From Paramecium octaurelia (lineage: Eukaryota; Ciliophora; Oligohymenophorea; Peniculida; Parameciidae): a stretch of 64,000 bases of DNA. How positions within the stretch are numbered: the first letter of the stretch is position 1; the number at the start of each line of letters is the position of its first letter. The stretch covers positions 124,001 to 188,000 of the forward strand of contig CAJJDP010000096.1 of assembly GCA_905182995.1 (NCBI GenBank), given 5' to 3'. The position numbers and the translations under genes were made by a program. Shown here one piece after another: positions 35,816 through 47,394 of this stretch. The notes beneath the pieces are model-generated. The model saw only the letters and a program-made list of their open reading frames with translations, had not been told where the DNA came from and searched no databases.

Positions 35816-36054
35816 TTGCAAATAAATTTTAATAATAATATGGTTAATAAAATTATCATTTTACACTCTCATGCATTTTTAGTAAAATTAAGTTCAGAAA
35901 TCATTCCTGCATTTAGGACAAATTAAAGAATGTAACAATTATCAACCCGTATTCAAGAATTTCTGTTAATATTGCACTTAATTAATCATTAAAGATTAAT
36001 CTAATGTATTACTATAGTGTGAATTGTAATGTATTATAAAAATAAAATATATTA

Positions 36055-37583
36055 ATGAAACCTTCATTAAATTTCGATTTTAGTGAAGTTAAATTTGGTG
36101 ATGAATAGATCCCTAATTACACAAGAGAATTCATGGATCAAATGAGGGATCAAATGCATCAAGTTAGGAAGTTTGGAGAAATGTAAAAAATTCAAAGTCC
36201 AAAATGGAATCCGTAAAGGCCAATGAGTGCCTAGACAAAGTATTTAATGACTCCACAAGAAAAACATAGATACTTAAAATACAAAGAACCCACCTAACTT
36301 AGTTCAAATCGATAATCACCATTATAAACTACTTCAAACATGCTCAAGTTTGGAAAAACTCATATATCTGAAACTATTCCTTTGATTCATTCTAATCTCT
36401 TCAATTCTAGTTCAGATGTATAACTCACTAAATAACCTAATAGTTCTAAAGTATCTAAAAAGTAAACACCAAAACAAAAGATTATTAATAAGCCATAGCA
36501 AATCAATCAAATCGTTTTGGATAAACCTGTGTAAAATGAAGTGTTCAGCCTTTTCGATTGGGAAGACGAATTGGATGACCAATTCTACATTAAAGAGGCA
36601 GACTAATATCTGCAGAAAAATCAAAGACTATAAACAATAGAGAGAGTAAATAGGGAACAATTTCTATTAAAAGTAAAAGTTAAGAACACACCAAAAACAA
36701 AAAAGGCAAAATTAACATAGGAAGAAATCCTCAAACAATAAGAGATTGATATTTTGAGAAAACTAGCGAAATTGGAATAATTAAGAGAAAAACAATAAAT
36801 ATGTTATGAGTAAATAAAAGCTTAGAAAGAAAAGGAACAAGATGAGTATGGCAATGATTTTGAGGATGAAGATTAAATAATAAAATAGCCTATTATTCAA
36901 CAGTAACTAGTATCAAATAGTGAAGAAGATAATGAATATGGAAACGATGATGAATTTGAAGCTTACGAAGAGAACAAAGTTATCGAAACAGGCTAGGATG
37001 AATTAAAATAATAATAAAATCTTAGGAGTAAAGATCAAATTTAAAATAAAACTACTGCAGATTCCAAAAGTAATTTAACTTTAAATTAACAAAATCCGAA
37101 GAAATTTATGTATAGAGCAAAAAATGCAAAAGAAAGGAAATAGGAACTAGAAGGAATGAGAGAAGAACTTGAAACGACTTTGATAAATAATGACGCTGCT
37201 TCTGCTCAAATATTCAAATAATTGTAAGATTCGAGAGAAAAAGAAAAAATCATGATAGAAGTTAATACTAAACGAAGAGAAGACTTGGCCTTGGCACGTC
37301 TAACTTTGCAGCAATTATAAGAAAGAATTGATTAATAAATACATATCATTGATGTAATAGGTATATTAATATCATTTAGGATTTGGATAAAAAAGAACAT
37401 TATGCCTAATAAATAATAGAAAAGCTAAAAGAAAACAAAACAAAGTAATAATAATAATATGATAACGAAATCGAAAAGTTCTTGGCTTGCAAGGTGATTA
37501 TAAGATTGCTCAAATGCAAGAAGGAAAGAAAATTGTTTTTAGAGTTAAAAAGATAGAAGTTTATGAATATGCTCAAATAATGA
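36055..37583 (+). CDS. Charged coiled-coil protein, 500 aa
   Basis: ATG 36055 to TGA 37581; one 26-nt intron leaves 501 codons. After a polar N-terminus (MKPSLNFDFSEVKFGDEQIP) come proline-bearing peptides, then an acidic patch (YGNDFEDEDQ and YGNDDEFEAYEE, an imperfect repeat) and two coiled coils (ERKQELEGMREELE; LTLQQLQERIDQQ). The C-terminus is strongly basic. No catalytic domain. Probably cytoskeletal or centriolar, by analogy only. Confidence 0.7.
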
Positions 37584-37593
37584 TTATAATTTT

Positions 37594-37803
37594 ATGCGAT
37601 TATTTATTGAAGGTTTAGTTGATATTGTTAACATAAATCTTATTTTTAAATTAAGTCTAATAAAGATTGAACTAATAGGATTTGGAATAAGTTCTGTGTT
37701 AAACTAAAAAGGAGTAAAATGTATAGAAAGCCTTAGAATTTAGGATTTAAATAAACTGAGATTGTTGGAATAATTAAAATAGTTAAATAATTTGAGTAAT
37801 TGA
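37594..37803 (+). CDS. Possible small ORF, weakly supported
   Basis: ATG 37594 to TGA 37801 is an open frame of 69 aa with leucine-rich composition (SLRIQDLNKLRLLEQLKQ). Its stop overlaps the next start as TGATG. It may be a small gene or simply the 5' flank of the TPR gene. Confidence 0.2.
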
Positions 37804-38105
37804 TGTAAGACGGAGGGAACGTGCAGGATAGGGATTTATTTATGAAAGAAATGGACAATTTGATATCTTAAAATCAATTTGGTTAGGCAGAAGTCTAGTT
37901 AACGAAATATATTGAAAAAAATGAGGCTGATTCGGATGCTTTTAAAAAGAGGTCCAATTTATACTTGAAGAACGGGAAATATATACAAGCTTTGCATGAT
38001 ATAGAGAAGGCTATGCTTTTGGATTCCTCAATGCCTTGTTGTAAGAGCAGCTATGAACATTATTAAATTAAAAAGGGATTAATGAGAATGAGTAATGACA
38101 TTTGA
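37803..38105 (+). CDS. Short TPR-like protein, 100 aa
   Basis: ATG 37803 to TGA 38103, 101 codons, no intron. Residues ~45-75 match one tetratricopeptide repeat (AFKKRSNLYLKNGKYIQALH then DIEKAMLLD), with a helical N-terminal partner before it. Too small to form a superhelix alone; perhaps an adaptor, or the remnant of a larger TPR gene. The next gene starts 31 bases downstream on the same strand. Confidence 0.5.
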
Positions 38106-38136
38106 TTTTTTATACAATAATAAAAATTTATAATTT

Positions 38137-39723
38137 ATGGCATAAAATTTAATATCAGCTATAGCTTGGGTTTCAAGAGGGTATGCAATAAAGCAGCCTA
38201 AAGAATTTGACTTAGATGAAGAGGAGATCAACTAGATGAAGCAAGATAAACTAATAAATAAGAAGTAAAGGATTTAATTAAGGTTTAGTTTGACACAAGA
38301 TTTGGGTAAAATACAAGAGTAAGACGAAGATTCGAGTGAAGACAATCTCCCAGTATTTTGTTAAGATTTGGAAATGCATGGGAAATAGTAATTGCCAGAA
38401 GACGGGTATCCAGTGGCGATAGAGGATTTGAGTGATGAAGAGAAGGAGGATTACTAAATCAAATCTTCAGATGCTTTGGTCATAGCAGCCAAGATCGTAT
38501 GAAATAATTGAATACTAAATTTTAGGAAAATGAGTTTTCTTCATTGGAAGTGTATATCTATGAGGAGGAGAAGGCCAATTTATTTGTGCATCATGAGATT
38601 CAATTATCAGCATTTCCTTTGGCAGTAGAATGGTTACCAATTTAACCAGGTTAAGTTGAGAGCACATCTGCAATAAAGGGAAATTATGCAATAGTGTCAT
38701 CATTTTTGCCTGAAATTGAAATATGGAATTTAGATGTAGTCAATGTGTTGGAACCATCCATGGTCTTGGGAGGAGAGATTGAGTAGAATTATAAGAAAGT
38801 CAAAAATCTAAAGAAATAGAACAAGAAATCATATAAACCAGACAGTCATACTGATTCAGTCTTGAGTTTGTCTTTGAATTCCTTTAAACCCAACATCTTA
38901 TTGTCAGGATCTGCTGATCATTCAGTTAAATTATGGGATTTGATGCTGTAGAAATGTGTGTTTACTTACAATCATCATAAGGATAAAGTTTAAATCTCTA
39001 AATTCAATACAAAGGAGGAAAGTGTAATATTATCAGGAGGTGAAGATGGAAAGCTCTGTTTATTCGATGCTAGATCACCAGATTCAATTCATTAACATAA
39101 AATGTTAGGATCTTTAGAAAGCGCCTGCTGGGATCCAATCAAGGGATATCAGATAGCTTATTCTACTGAAGATGGAAATTTAATATTGTTGGATGCTAGA
39201 AAAATAAGTGAATAACCATTAGCTAATTTCAATGTAAATAAAAAGGCACTCAGCAGTGTGCACATGAGTTCTGGAGTGCCAGGATTATTGGCTACTACCT
39301 GTTTGGATGGAAAGATTAGAGTGTATGACACAGATGCTCCTATAAAGAACGGTTAATTGCAATTGATAAGTTCATACAACCCAAAATTAGTAAGATTGTC
39401 AATCAATAATTTAGGAATCCCTTTATTGTGGTTAATTTTATTAAGATTCTCCATGGACTTATGGATGTGGATCTAGTCAAGGCGAATTATTTGTTTGGGA
39501 TATGCAAGAGAGTTAATAGATTGTCAGTCACTTCAGCAATAGAGTGGCTCCAGAATAAAGACCTAAAGTTGAGGAGGTATAATTTTGTTGTTGATTTGAT
39601 TAGTGCACCTCAAAAAACACAGATGATCTGTGCATGAAGGAAAGAGAGGAGATCTAAAAGATGGAATAAGAAGACAAGGAGGATATGGAAGAAGGTGGAT
39701 TGTAAGAGGAGGAAAATAATTGA
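38137..39723 (+). CDS. PWP1: PWP1 homologue (periodic tryptophan protein 1, WD40 repeats)
   Basis: Introns of 29, 25 and 27 nt leave 501 aa, ATG 38137 to TGA 39721. The N-terminus MAQNLISAIAWVSRGYAIKQ and the acidic region after it match PWP1, as does the pre-repeat segment YEEEKANLFVHHEIQLSAFP. WD40 blades follow, e.g. LLSGSADHSVKLWDLM, ILSGGEDGKLCLFDAR and GCGSSQGELFVWDM, and the tail is acidic. PWP1 is a nucleolar/chromatin factor of ribosome biogenesis. Identity along the whole length makes the call firm. Confidence 0.92.
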
Positions 39724-39770
39724 TTGTTTATTATTTGTTGTATTTTTAGATACTGTATTGCAATAGTTAT

Positions 39771-41829
39771 TCAATCTTATCCATGATTTTATTATTAATG
39801 ATCCTATTCATTCAATTCTGGTTCTTTCATTAATCTAACGATATTCTTTACGCAGGTTCCAACTACTTTACCATCAGCTGTGGTGTCTCTATATAACAAT
39901 ATAGTCAAATTGTCAATTGTTGCTCCGTAGACTGTTGAGAACATCATAGATATCTAAGCATATTTGAATCAATATTTACGAAATAGGAAAAAATGAATGA
40001 AATCAATAGGAAATAAACTGGTTAATGAATGCCAATGGTTGTGCTGGTAGTAATAATCAGGATGTAAGTAAATGATACACATAAATTAGCAACGGCAAAG
40101 CAATAAGTAACTGATAGTTATTCTCCATGATATTGAACTTTAGTTGTTTCCTTCAACTTTTAGTCAAAAACATATTGAGATTTGGCACTCAATAGGAATT
40201 CATCATTTCTTAAATAAGCCAATAGGTAGGCTCTGTCATTTATGCACAATATCTCTTACAATCTAGATGGGATTTAGAAATTAGCATCTCTCTTCTATCT
40301 AGCCCACACATAAATCCTGATGAATAATCTGGGAATCATCAATAAGAAGATAAGGGCTTCTCCAAAAACAACTGACCCAAAGTTATTAAAAGCATAAATT
40401 TCAAAGATATCCATCAATTATAATTCTGGATCACGTGAGTCTATTTTCTGTCTCTGAATCCCCATTCGTTTATACACTTCAATGACTTTGCCAATCAATA
40501 TTACGTGTTCACTTCCTAAAATAGCAAGGGTCACTATAATCAATTCAAACACATGAATGAATCCCATAATGAATGTTGTCCAACTCAACTAAAAGGTATT
40601 AAATGCGTAAAATCCTTATTCTGCCTTTCCGATTGAGAAGAGATTTCTATTGAAATATGATGAATTTATATTACGTTGCCATCCAAACCCAGAATCCACA
40701 AAACATCAGTAAGAGTGCTGCACTGCCAATCAAGAGTATCAGGATTTCTCTGAATCTTGAGGGTTGATCTTCTTGCTGTTGAATTCCAGAGGAGGAGAAG
40801 TCAAAAAAGTAATTGACGATCTAAATCTTAATTCCCATTGTCTTATAGGTCTTACGATTCAATATTAAATCCACCAAGAAATAAATGCCAAACAAAAGGA
40901 AAAAGATACTCGAAATTAAAATGATAGTGATATTTGATTCCTCCACTTAAATTATGCCTATTGCTTCTTCTCCAGATATCGTAGCACTGTGCACAGACTC
41001 AGTATATTGAGACTATTTTAAATAATAAAATAGTCCTAAGAAACCTGACAAAAATAGACCCACTATGGATTAGATTGAAATCACCCATATAGCTGTCTGT
41101 TATAGTTTGATCATCAAGAAATAGAATAACTAACTAGGTAAATTATTAAATCAAGCCTTACTTTAACAATAAGCAAAGTGTCAGAGTGGCAAATATCATG
41201 ATCTTTCCATTACTAATGTCTGATAAGAATGTGATAATCCCTGATTGTTGTAGGCCTTCTTTAATGTTATCGAAATAACTAGTTTTTTTTGGAAGACAAA
41301 TGTCAATGAATGGTACAGAATCATAATATAACATGGTGTAAGTTGGATCATCAATGGATGGTCTATTTCTGCACGAATTGATTACTTGATTTGGGTAGCA
41401 TTCTAATTCCAGCGATTCTATTGTATTAATTAATAATAGAACCATCTGCTTCATTATCTACATTCAAAACTGGACACTCCTTAACACACACTGTTCTGTC
41501 TAAATGTTTTGAATCAGTTGGATTTGTAAAGTATATGAATTTATATGCTTCCAACCCTATATCAACTCCGCATACATTCTCTAATAACTTATAGAGTCTA
41601 TTTGAATACAATTTGTGTCGTATGGTTTCCCCAACTAATCGGGATTCCCAAATCCAAAACTGATTATAGCAATCAAATAAACTAATCCTTAAAACAATAG
41701 AAAATATAGTCCATATTTCTTATCTTGCAATTCTTTATGAGCCTTGTGTTCTTCTTCGGCTTCCTTCAAATCTTGCTTTATATAAGAACCAGGGTAGTTG
41801 TTTTATTTTGACAAGATTGTTTAATCCAT
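39771..41829 (-). CDS. Choline-transporter-like membrane protein (CTL/SLC44 family)
   Basis: ATG 41829 to TGA 39773-39771 with several introns, one of 29 nt near 41590. A short cytosolic N-terminus ends in DLKEAEEEHKAHKE. Then a first membrane helix is followed by the family's extracellular signature: GFGNPDQLGKPYDTN, CGVDIGLEAYKFIYFTNPTD and VCVKECP. About ten hydrophobic segments cover 41450-40150. The C-terminus reads KVVGTCVKNIVRLMKEPE. The family moves choline or related amines across plasma and internal membranes. Stop is 47 bases from PWP1's stop (convergent). Confidence 0.87.
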
Positions 41830-42185
41830 TATTCAAAATAATATATTATTTATATTATTATTCGTTAACTATATCAATAATCACTAAAACATGCCCAAAA
41901 ATAATTAATATTATTAATTCAAATTAAATAACACTAATTCCCGAATAACTAAACCCCATCTGAATAATATTTATTTTTAAGATTGCCAATTCATCTAAAC
42001 CTATTGATATTTTACATGTAAGAAAGTAAGATTCTATTTTCTATAGATTATCAGACATAATTTGATATGTAGACCTAATGAAATAATAAACATTGATTGT
42101 AAATTCGATAAATAGTTGAAAATGATTGATTCAAAATTTTGAATGGTAATTATTTGATAAATTATTTACTTTAAGAGCTATTAAA
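41830..42185. other. AT-rich intergenic spacer
   Basis: Divergent flank upstream of the CTL gene. Very AT-rich; no gene or clear repeat is seen. Confidence 0.45.
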
Positions 42186-42368
42186 ATGAAAGTATCATTT
42201 GTATTTTTATTGTAATTCTTATTTAAAGGGTAAATCATTTTTTAATACTATCAATAAGATGTTTCTTGTCAAGTTCTGATTTATTTTTAATTCTAAGTTT
42301 TAGGAATTAAAAATATCTTTTAATTGGAAATTGGTAGGAATAACAACTAACTGGATGCTGACATTTGA
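42186..42368 (+). CDS. Possible small secreted peptide, 60 aa
   Basis: ATG 42186 to TGA 42366, 61 codons. The N-terminus MKVSFVFLLQFLFKGQIIF looks like a signal peptide; the rest is short and polar with one Cys. Only the leader supports it, so it may be chance. Confidence 0.3.
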
Positions 42369-42569
42369 TTTTAAATGATATTAATAATATATAGAAATCT
42401 AAAATATTGATTCTATCAATAGAATTTATTTGTTATGATATAAAAATGTTATCAACCCCTAAGCTTTTTATCTTCAGATAACTATTTGAAAACCCCAAAT
42501 AGAATAAAACATCCTCCAATAAAACCATTCAAACTCAAGATTTTTCTAAAGAGGACATAATCTATAATA

Positions 42570-43163
42570 ATGACATATAATGTTTAAGAGTAGGTGTAAT
42601 TGCATATTTTATCATAAGTGACGATTGTTTGTGCTCTGAATTAAAGTATTTATCCAAAAAGAGTAAAAAAGGCAAATCCGAATATATAGAACCAGTATCC
42701 TGTAAAGTATTCAAATCTACCAATGTATTATTGCCATAGACTTGAAGTTATGATGATCATAATATGGAAATATGAAGTAACGATTGTTGCCGATACCTCA
42801 GAACCTATTTATTTCATCGTGATATAGGATAGTGATTGGACGACACTGCAAACCAATATGCACAAGCATCCAATTATATGCATAAAAGGATCCTCAACGC
42901 TAATCGTAGGATTTGACACCAAGCCTATTCCTATGATACAAATAAGAGAGTTTATTAGTCTTGACCTAGTGATATGCTCTCTTTTCATGCAGCTGACAAT
43001 TAATTAGCTCCAAATTGAATTTGTGGAAAAAAGGATTGCTGCTTCAGATAGAGAAATAAAATTCAATCCATAAAAGTATAGCGAGGATCCAATTGCTCCT
43101 AGAAGCTATGATTTTATTAAATACTGTGTTTTTAACTTTGGATAATAATTCTGTTATTATTGA
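42570..43163 (+). CDS. Unrecognised protein, 197 aa
   Basis: ATG 42570 (MTYNVQEQVQLH) to TGA 43161 is one open frame of 198 codons. It has beta-rich stretches (VTIVADTSEPIYFIVIQ; HPIICIKGSSTLIVGFD) and a helical end (LQIEFVEKRIAASDREIKF). No family is recognised. After the TGA the same frame stays open for 22 more codons with ordinary coding composition (NRKIRIKEEIDLINKLYGT) to a second TGA at 43230-43232. Confidence 0.55.
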
Positions 43164-43528
43164 AATAGAAAAATAAGAATCAAGGAGGAAATTGATCTAA
43201 TAAATAAACTCTATGGAACTATGCTAAAATGACCATATTTAAAAAATGTTATTTGCACAGCATGAAAAAAATAAGCAACTAGCATGTAAATAATTGCAGC
43301 TCTCAAAGTATTTTTATCTTCCATTTCCTTTAAGTGTCTAGAGATTGTGGATATGAACATCGTTTGATAAATTAATAAATATTCTTTTATAAATCTTCGA
43401 ATTATCGTTAATAAATATATTTTACCGGAAACGTGTAATTAATTATCGGCATAAGAAAAAACACTAAATTTCGACAATTCTTAATTCTTAACATAATAGT
43501 TAAATTTTTTATTATAAAGCACTTTTTA

Positions 43529-43990
43529 ATGAAAAAATATAATTATTAATTCAGTTATTAAAATGAACCAATTATTAAAAATTCAATAATTAATATCGTA
43601 CATGAATAAATAGTTATATAACATTACCCTAATTTATTGGCATATTACTTTCATTTAATAGATTCATCAAAATTAATAAAACAAGATATTCTCAAATTTG
43701 CTCTTAATTTTTAAAATTTAACTCTCCTCTTAGAAAATATGAATGAATAGTCGTTATGTTTTTGATTGGATATGACTTATTTAGGCATAACTTACTTCAT
43801 TCCAGATCGATGAAAATATTTAATAATTTTAACATCTGTACCAATTATCTAATTATATTGATTTGATTCAATAATCTTCCTTTTATAGGTTAAATATAGT
43901 ATTAGCCAATGCTGCCAATAATATTTCAGAAGATACTCTAAATGACAGACACTTTGATTAATACAGAAAATAAGTAAGTGGTAAGGTTAT
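43529..43990 (+). pseudogene. Possible ARM-like gene or remnant, frames not joined
   Basis: From ATG 43529 an open frame of 78 codons ends at TGA 43763 (ends ...LLLENMNEQSLCF). A second coding-like stretch in another frame follows from about 43792, including LNIVLANAANNISEDTLNDR, which resembles one armadillo-type repeat. No small intron joins the two in phase. Either an unusual intron, a frameshift or a decaying gene explains this. Confidence 0.3.
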
Positions 43991-44101
43991 ACCTTTTATG
44001 ATACACTATTAAAATAAATTGTAACAACGATATAATAATAACTATTAATAATAAATTAAGATAGCTTATTGTATTTTTAATAATAAAGGAACCAATGCCA
44101 T

Positions 44102-46205
44102 TCATAATTCGAAATCATATATTGGGACATTAAGATTGGAATATTTTAGCTTCTTAAATTAAAGACTTTAAAATTCAGGAACATTCATGAATGATTCCAA
44201 TCTAGAATTAAATAGAATAAAATACTTTTCTTTCAGATAAGTATAAATTTAGGATCTACAAAATTCAACTGCCCTTTCATCATTTACTATTACTTATTCT
44301 TAGAATGCATATTAAAATAAACAGTCTACTGCTTATCTTTCCCCTTCCTGAACCAATGGCTAATCTCCATCATAAATATCTATTGTCTTAGGATCAAAGT
44401 CCCATTTTCCAACAGGTTTGACTGGCTCTGCTGATTCTTACTATTATTACAGTTCTGTGGTCTATTATTGTGAAGCTTATTGTGAGTCTGGATTGACTGG
44501 ATCTTGCTATTGTTCTGGTTGTTCTTCAACAAAATAAGGAACAAGCAGATTGACTACTGCAGTGACATTTTCAAGTTAAGTTTGTGGTTATTTGAAGATG
44601 AGATTAATTTTCTTTCTGGCTTCCACCATTTCTAAATCATGTTATGTAATTTCGGGTTTTTGATATTCATCCTCGATTGGCTATTATTCAACTTATTCTG
44701 TCTACTACTATTACTATTAATCTTCTGATTATTAAGGTGGAGCTTAGTCAGTTGGTTATTGTTGTTAGTCTGCTTCTTCTGTTTTTAATTTAACTTCTGC
44801 TTTTGGTTTAGGCTCCTTATAATTTACTGATTTAAAATAGATATCAAAGAAGCCATCCAACAATTTATTCAATATAATCTTTCTAATATTTGGAGCATAT
44901 TATTATGAAACATAAGATGCCCAAAATGGTTATTAATTTTTAAGTTAATCTATGGTGGCTTACTTTGAATTTTTCTCAAAAATGTATAAATCTTCTTCCA
45001 TCTTAGCAAATGCTTCTTAAATTATTTGTTAAAGGGATGAATTTACTGTGATATTGAATGTATTGCACTTGTTCATTAGGATATCCATCCAAATAGTTTA
45101 TACGATTGATTCATCAATTTAATCTAATTATTCTCCAGTAATTAGATCTAATCCTTCTGCCAATAGAAGAAGTAGATCCAAGTGTAAAACCACTCCCTTT
45201 TATCCGACTTCGGTGGTGCCTTCCTAGATATTGGCTTAAAATATCGAATTGAGTGACTCTGCTTTAGAGAGTGTGAGATTATAGAATGCTCCTCTTTAGA
45301 CTTCTCTTTTTTCTTTTAATGCTCTCCTTCTTTTGATTTCAGCCTTTCTCTTTTTACGTTCTTCAATTTCAATTCTTATTCTTTCTCTCTCATCCAAGAT
45401 TGCTCTTCTCCTTTGTTGTTCTTGGTTATAGAAACTTGAATGTTATTATGTGATTGGGGTTTGGACTTCATCCAAGAGGTGATTGAAATTTTGAAGACAA
45501 TTTTAATTATTTTCACAATTTTATTTTATTCTCTGAATCAGCCATGGCAATGAGTGAACCTTCAATTCTAATAAATAATCATTTTTCAATAATCCCAAAT
45601 TTTCAAGATCCTTGAGAATTCTGTAATTCACTCCCTTCACTACATTTTTAGATAGAGTTCTTGCTATAAATTTTTATTATGACAGTTTCATCTAATCCTA
45701 GTATAATTTGTGTTACAAGACTCTCCTTTCCTAAGTAAATTATCATTATAATTATATACTCTTTCTTCCTTTCTTCTAACATAGGCTGCTTCCATTCTCT
45801 GAGTTACCATTAATTCAGCATTTCTTTTTTTTTCAAAGGCAGCTTTCTATATCTGCAACTCTTGTCTCTCCAATTCTTCGATCAACTCCATCCTTGCCTA
45901 TTCTACCGATTTGCCCACTAAAACTTATAAAACAGGCTCCACCTCTAAAATGTAATCAAACAAATCAGGCTCATAAGATTCAATCTGTGTTTCCACATCT
46001 ATTCCCTTAGGTAATGGCTTATATTCCGGAGTTGGCTTGACTATTAAGTTACACATACAGGTCGATCAATATAATAATCTGGTCTTATCTTCGATTCATC
46101 ATCAGGCAGGTCTGTGAGTTCCTCATAAAAATCTTAATCTCTGTATTTCGGGTGAGACACTTGTGGCTCAGCTTCAAACTAATAAACATTTGCTTATGCT
46201 TGCAT
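44102..46205 (-). CDS. RSPH3: Radial spoke protein 3 (RSPH3) homologue
   Basis: ATG 46205 to TGA 44104-44102. Introns of 23 and 29 nt leave 683 aa. The RSP3 core is unmistakable: YYIDRPPTPEYKPLPKGIDV, DVETQIE, DLFDYILEVEPVLQVLVGKS and VEQARMELIEELE, followed by the charged helix MEAAYVRRKEER and conserved LSKNVVKGVNYRILKDL. RSP3 dimerises at the base of the ciliary radial spoke and anchors protein kinase A and other spoke proteins. The C-terminal 200 residues are Gln/Glu/Pro-rich low complexity, longer than in algal RSP3. The exact 3' end is less certain than the rest. Confidence 0.9.
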
Positions 46206-46249
46206 ATTATTTAAATTAATAACTGATGCATATATATTATCAGAAACAA

Positions 46250-46530
46250 TCATTCCTTCTATTATTACTTTTGCACTCCCCACTTCAAGATCCATCCACT
46301 TCCTTCAATCCTCTCATATTTCACAAATATATTATAATCAAAAATCCCATACCTTTAAATATTATAATTAATTTTTATCAAAAACCAAATATTGACTTTC
46401 ATGTCTACTTCTCCTCTTCACTTTACAATTAATCTTTAGCTATTATAATCTACGTTCTCTTCGACTACATCTATATCCCTAATTAACTTATGTCATATTA
46501 CATTTATCTCTTTATAACAACAAACCCCAT
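46250..46530 (-). CDS. Possible small gene, weakly supported
   Basis: A minus-strand start at 46530 (MGFVVIKRQMQYD, myristoylation-like) and nearby coding-like pieces (RHESQYLVFDKNQLQYLK) hint at a gene with one or two small introns, possibly ending at TGA 46252-46250. Phases could not be made consistent. The plus-strand ORF over the same bases is low-complexity and is not favoured. Confidence 0.2.
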
Positions 46531-46756
46531 ACTTATTTATGATTGTGTGATAATTTAATCATACTTTACAAGAACTTTAATAATATACACATAATAATTT
46601 GTAAAACTTTGTTCTCAACTTAGATAAGTTCAGAACCTGTTTCCTTCATTGTGAGTGTTCAGGAGTAGATATAAAATGAAATACTCTATAATGATATTAT
46701 AAATGTAATGAGTATATTTGATATTTTAATAATTATATTAGAGTTTAAATTTTGCT

Positions 46757-47394
46757 ATGGACCCTCCTTCATCTAGAAGACCTCCCATCTTTGGTCCTCC
46801 AAGATAAAATAGATTTGAAACAAAGTGCAAATATTGCAAGAAATGTATAATTGAGAAAATTTTAAAGAATAGGATCCGTAACTCCTTTAATGGCATGAAA
46901 CTCAGTGTTAAAAGTAGCAATAGGGTCCACTCAATTAATTTGTTAATGCTGGAGCCTAATTTGTTAATGCTGGAACCTAGTTCATACGAGGATTTAGTTA
47001 AGGTGTTTAAAGAAACGTAGAAAGATTAGGAAATGCTATCTCCAATGAAATTCACTAAATGGAGAGGATTTTCAACAACCAACCCAATCCAGTAACGATA
47101 GATGTTTACTAAGAATAATTTAATAGACTACACTAAGAAGATAATAATAGATAAGGTGTAGAATAACCGAAAAGTGAGCCTAACTTTATCGAATATAATT
47201 TTATAAATAAACGCAATTTAACTCCATCTGCTAAGATGTGTTGTATATGTTAGGAGGAATATATTGATAATGAGAAGATCCTGATCCTTCAATGTATGCA
47301 TAGATATCATAAATCATGTCTGAGTGACTGGATTAAGAAAAAGCCAACTTGTCCAATATGTAAAATTAATATATATCAATAATATTAACAATGA
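46757..47394 (+). CDS. RING-H2 finger protein, likely E3 ubiquitin ligase
   Basis: One 23-nt intron leaves 204 aa, ATG 46757 to TGA 47392. The N-terminus is Pro/Arg-rich and contains a CxxC...H...C cluster (CKYCKKQQDPQLLQWHETQC) that may bind a second zinc. The middle has a duplicated heptapeptide (QFVNAGA, QFVNAGT). The C-terminal RING-H2 domain has CCICQEEY, then LQCMHRYHKSC and CPIC, with all eight ligands present. Such proteins transfer ubiquitin from E2 enzymes. The stop codon overlaps the start codon of the following p24 gene (ATGA), leaving no spacer. Confidence 0.85.
46936..46977 (+). repeat. Tandem repeat, 2 x 21 nt
   Basis: Two adjacent 21-nt units (46936-46956 and 46957-46977) differ at one base (gagcc/gaacc). 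They lie in frame inside the RING-H2 gene and encode the repeated heptapeptide QFVNAGA/T. Confidence 0.85.

Noticed and set aside
46226..46432. Plus-strand ORF of 68 aa
   Set aside because: Low-complexity Ile/Asn/Pro/Ser sequence in the spacer upstream of RSPH3, without support.
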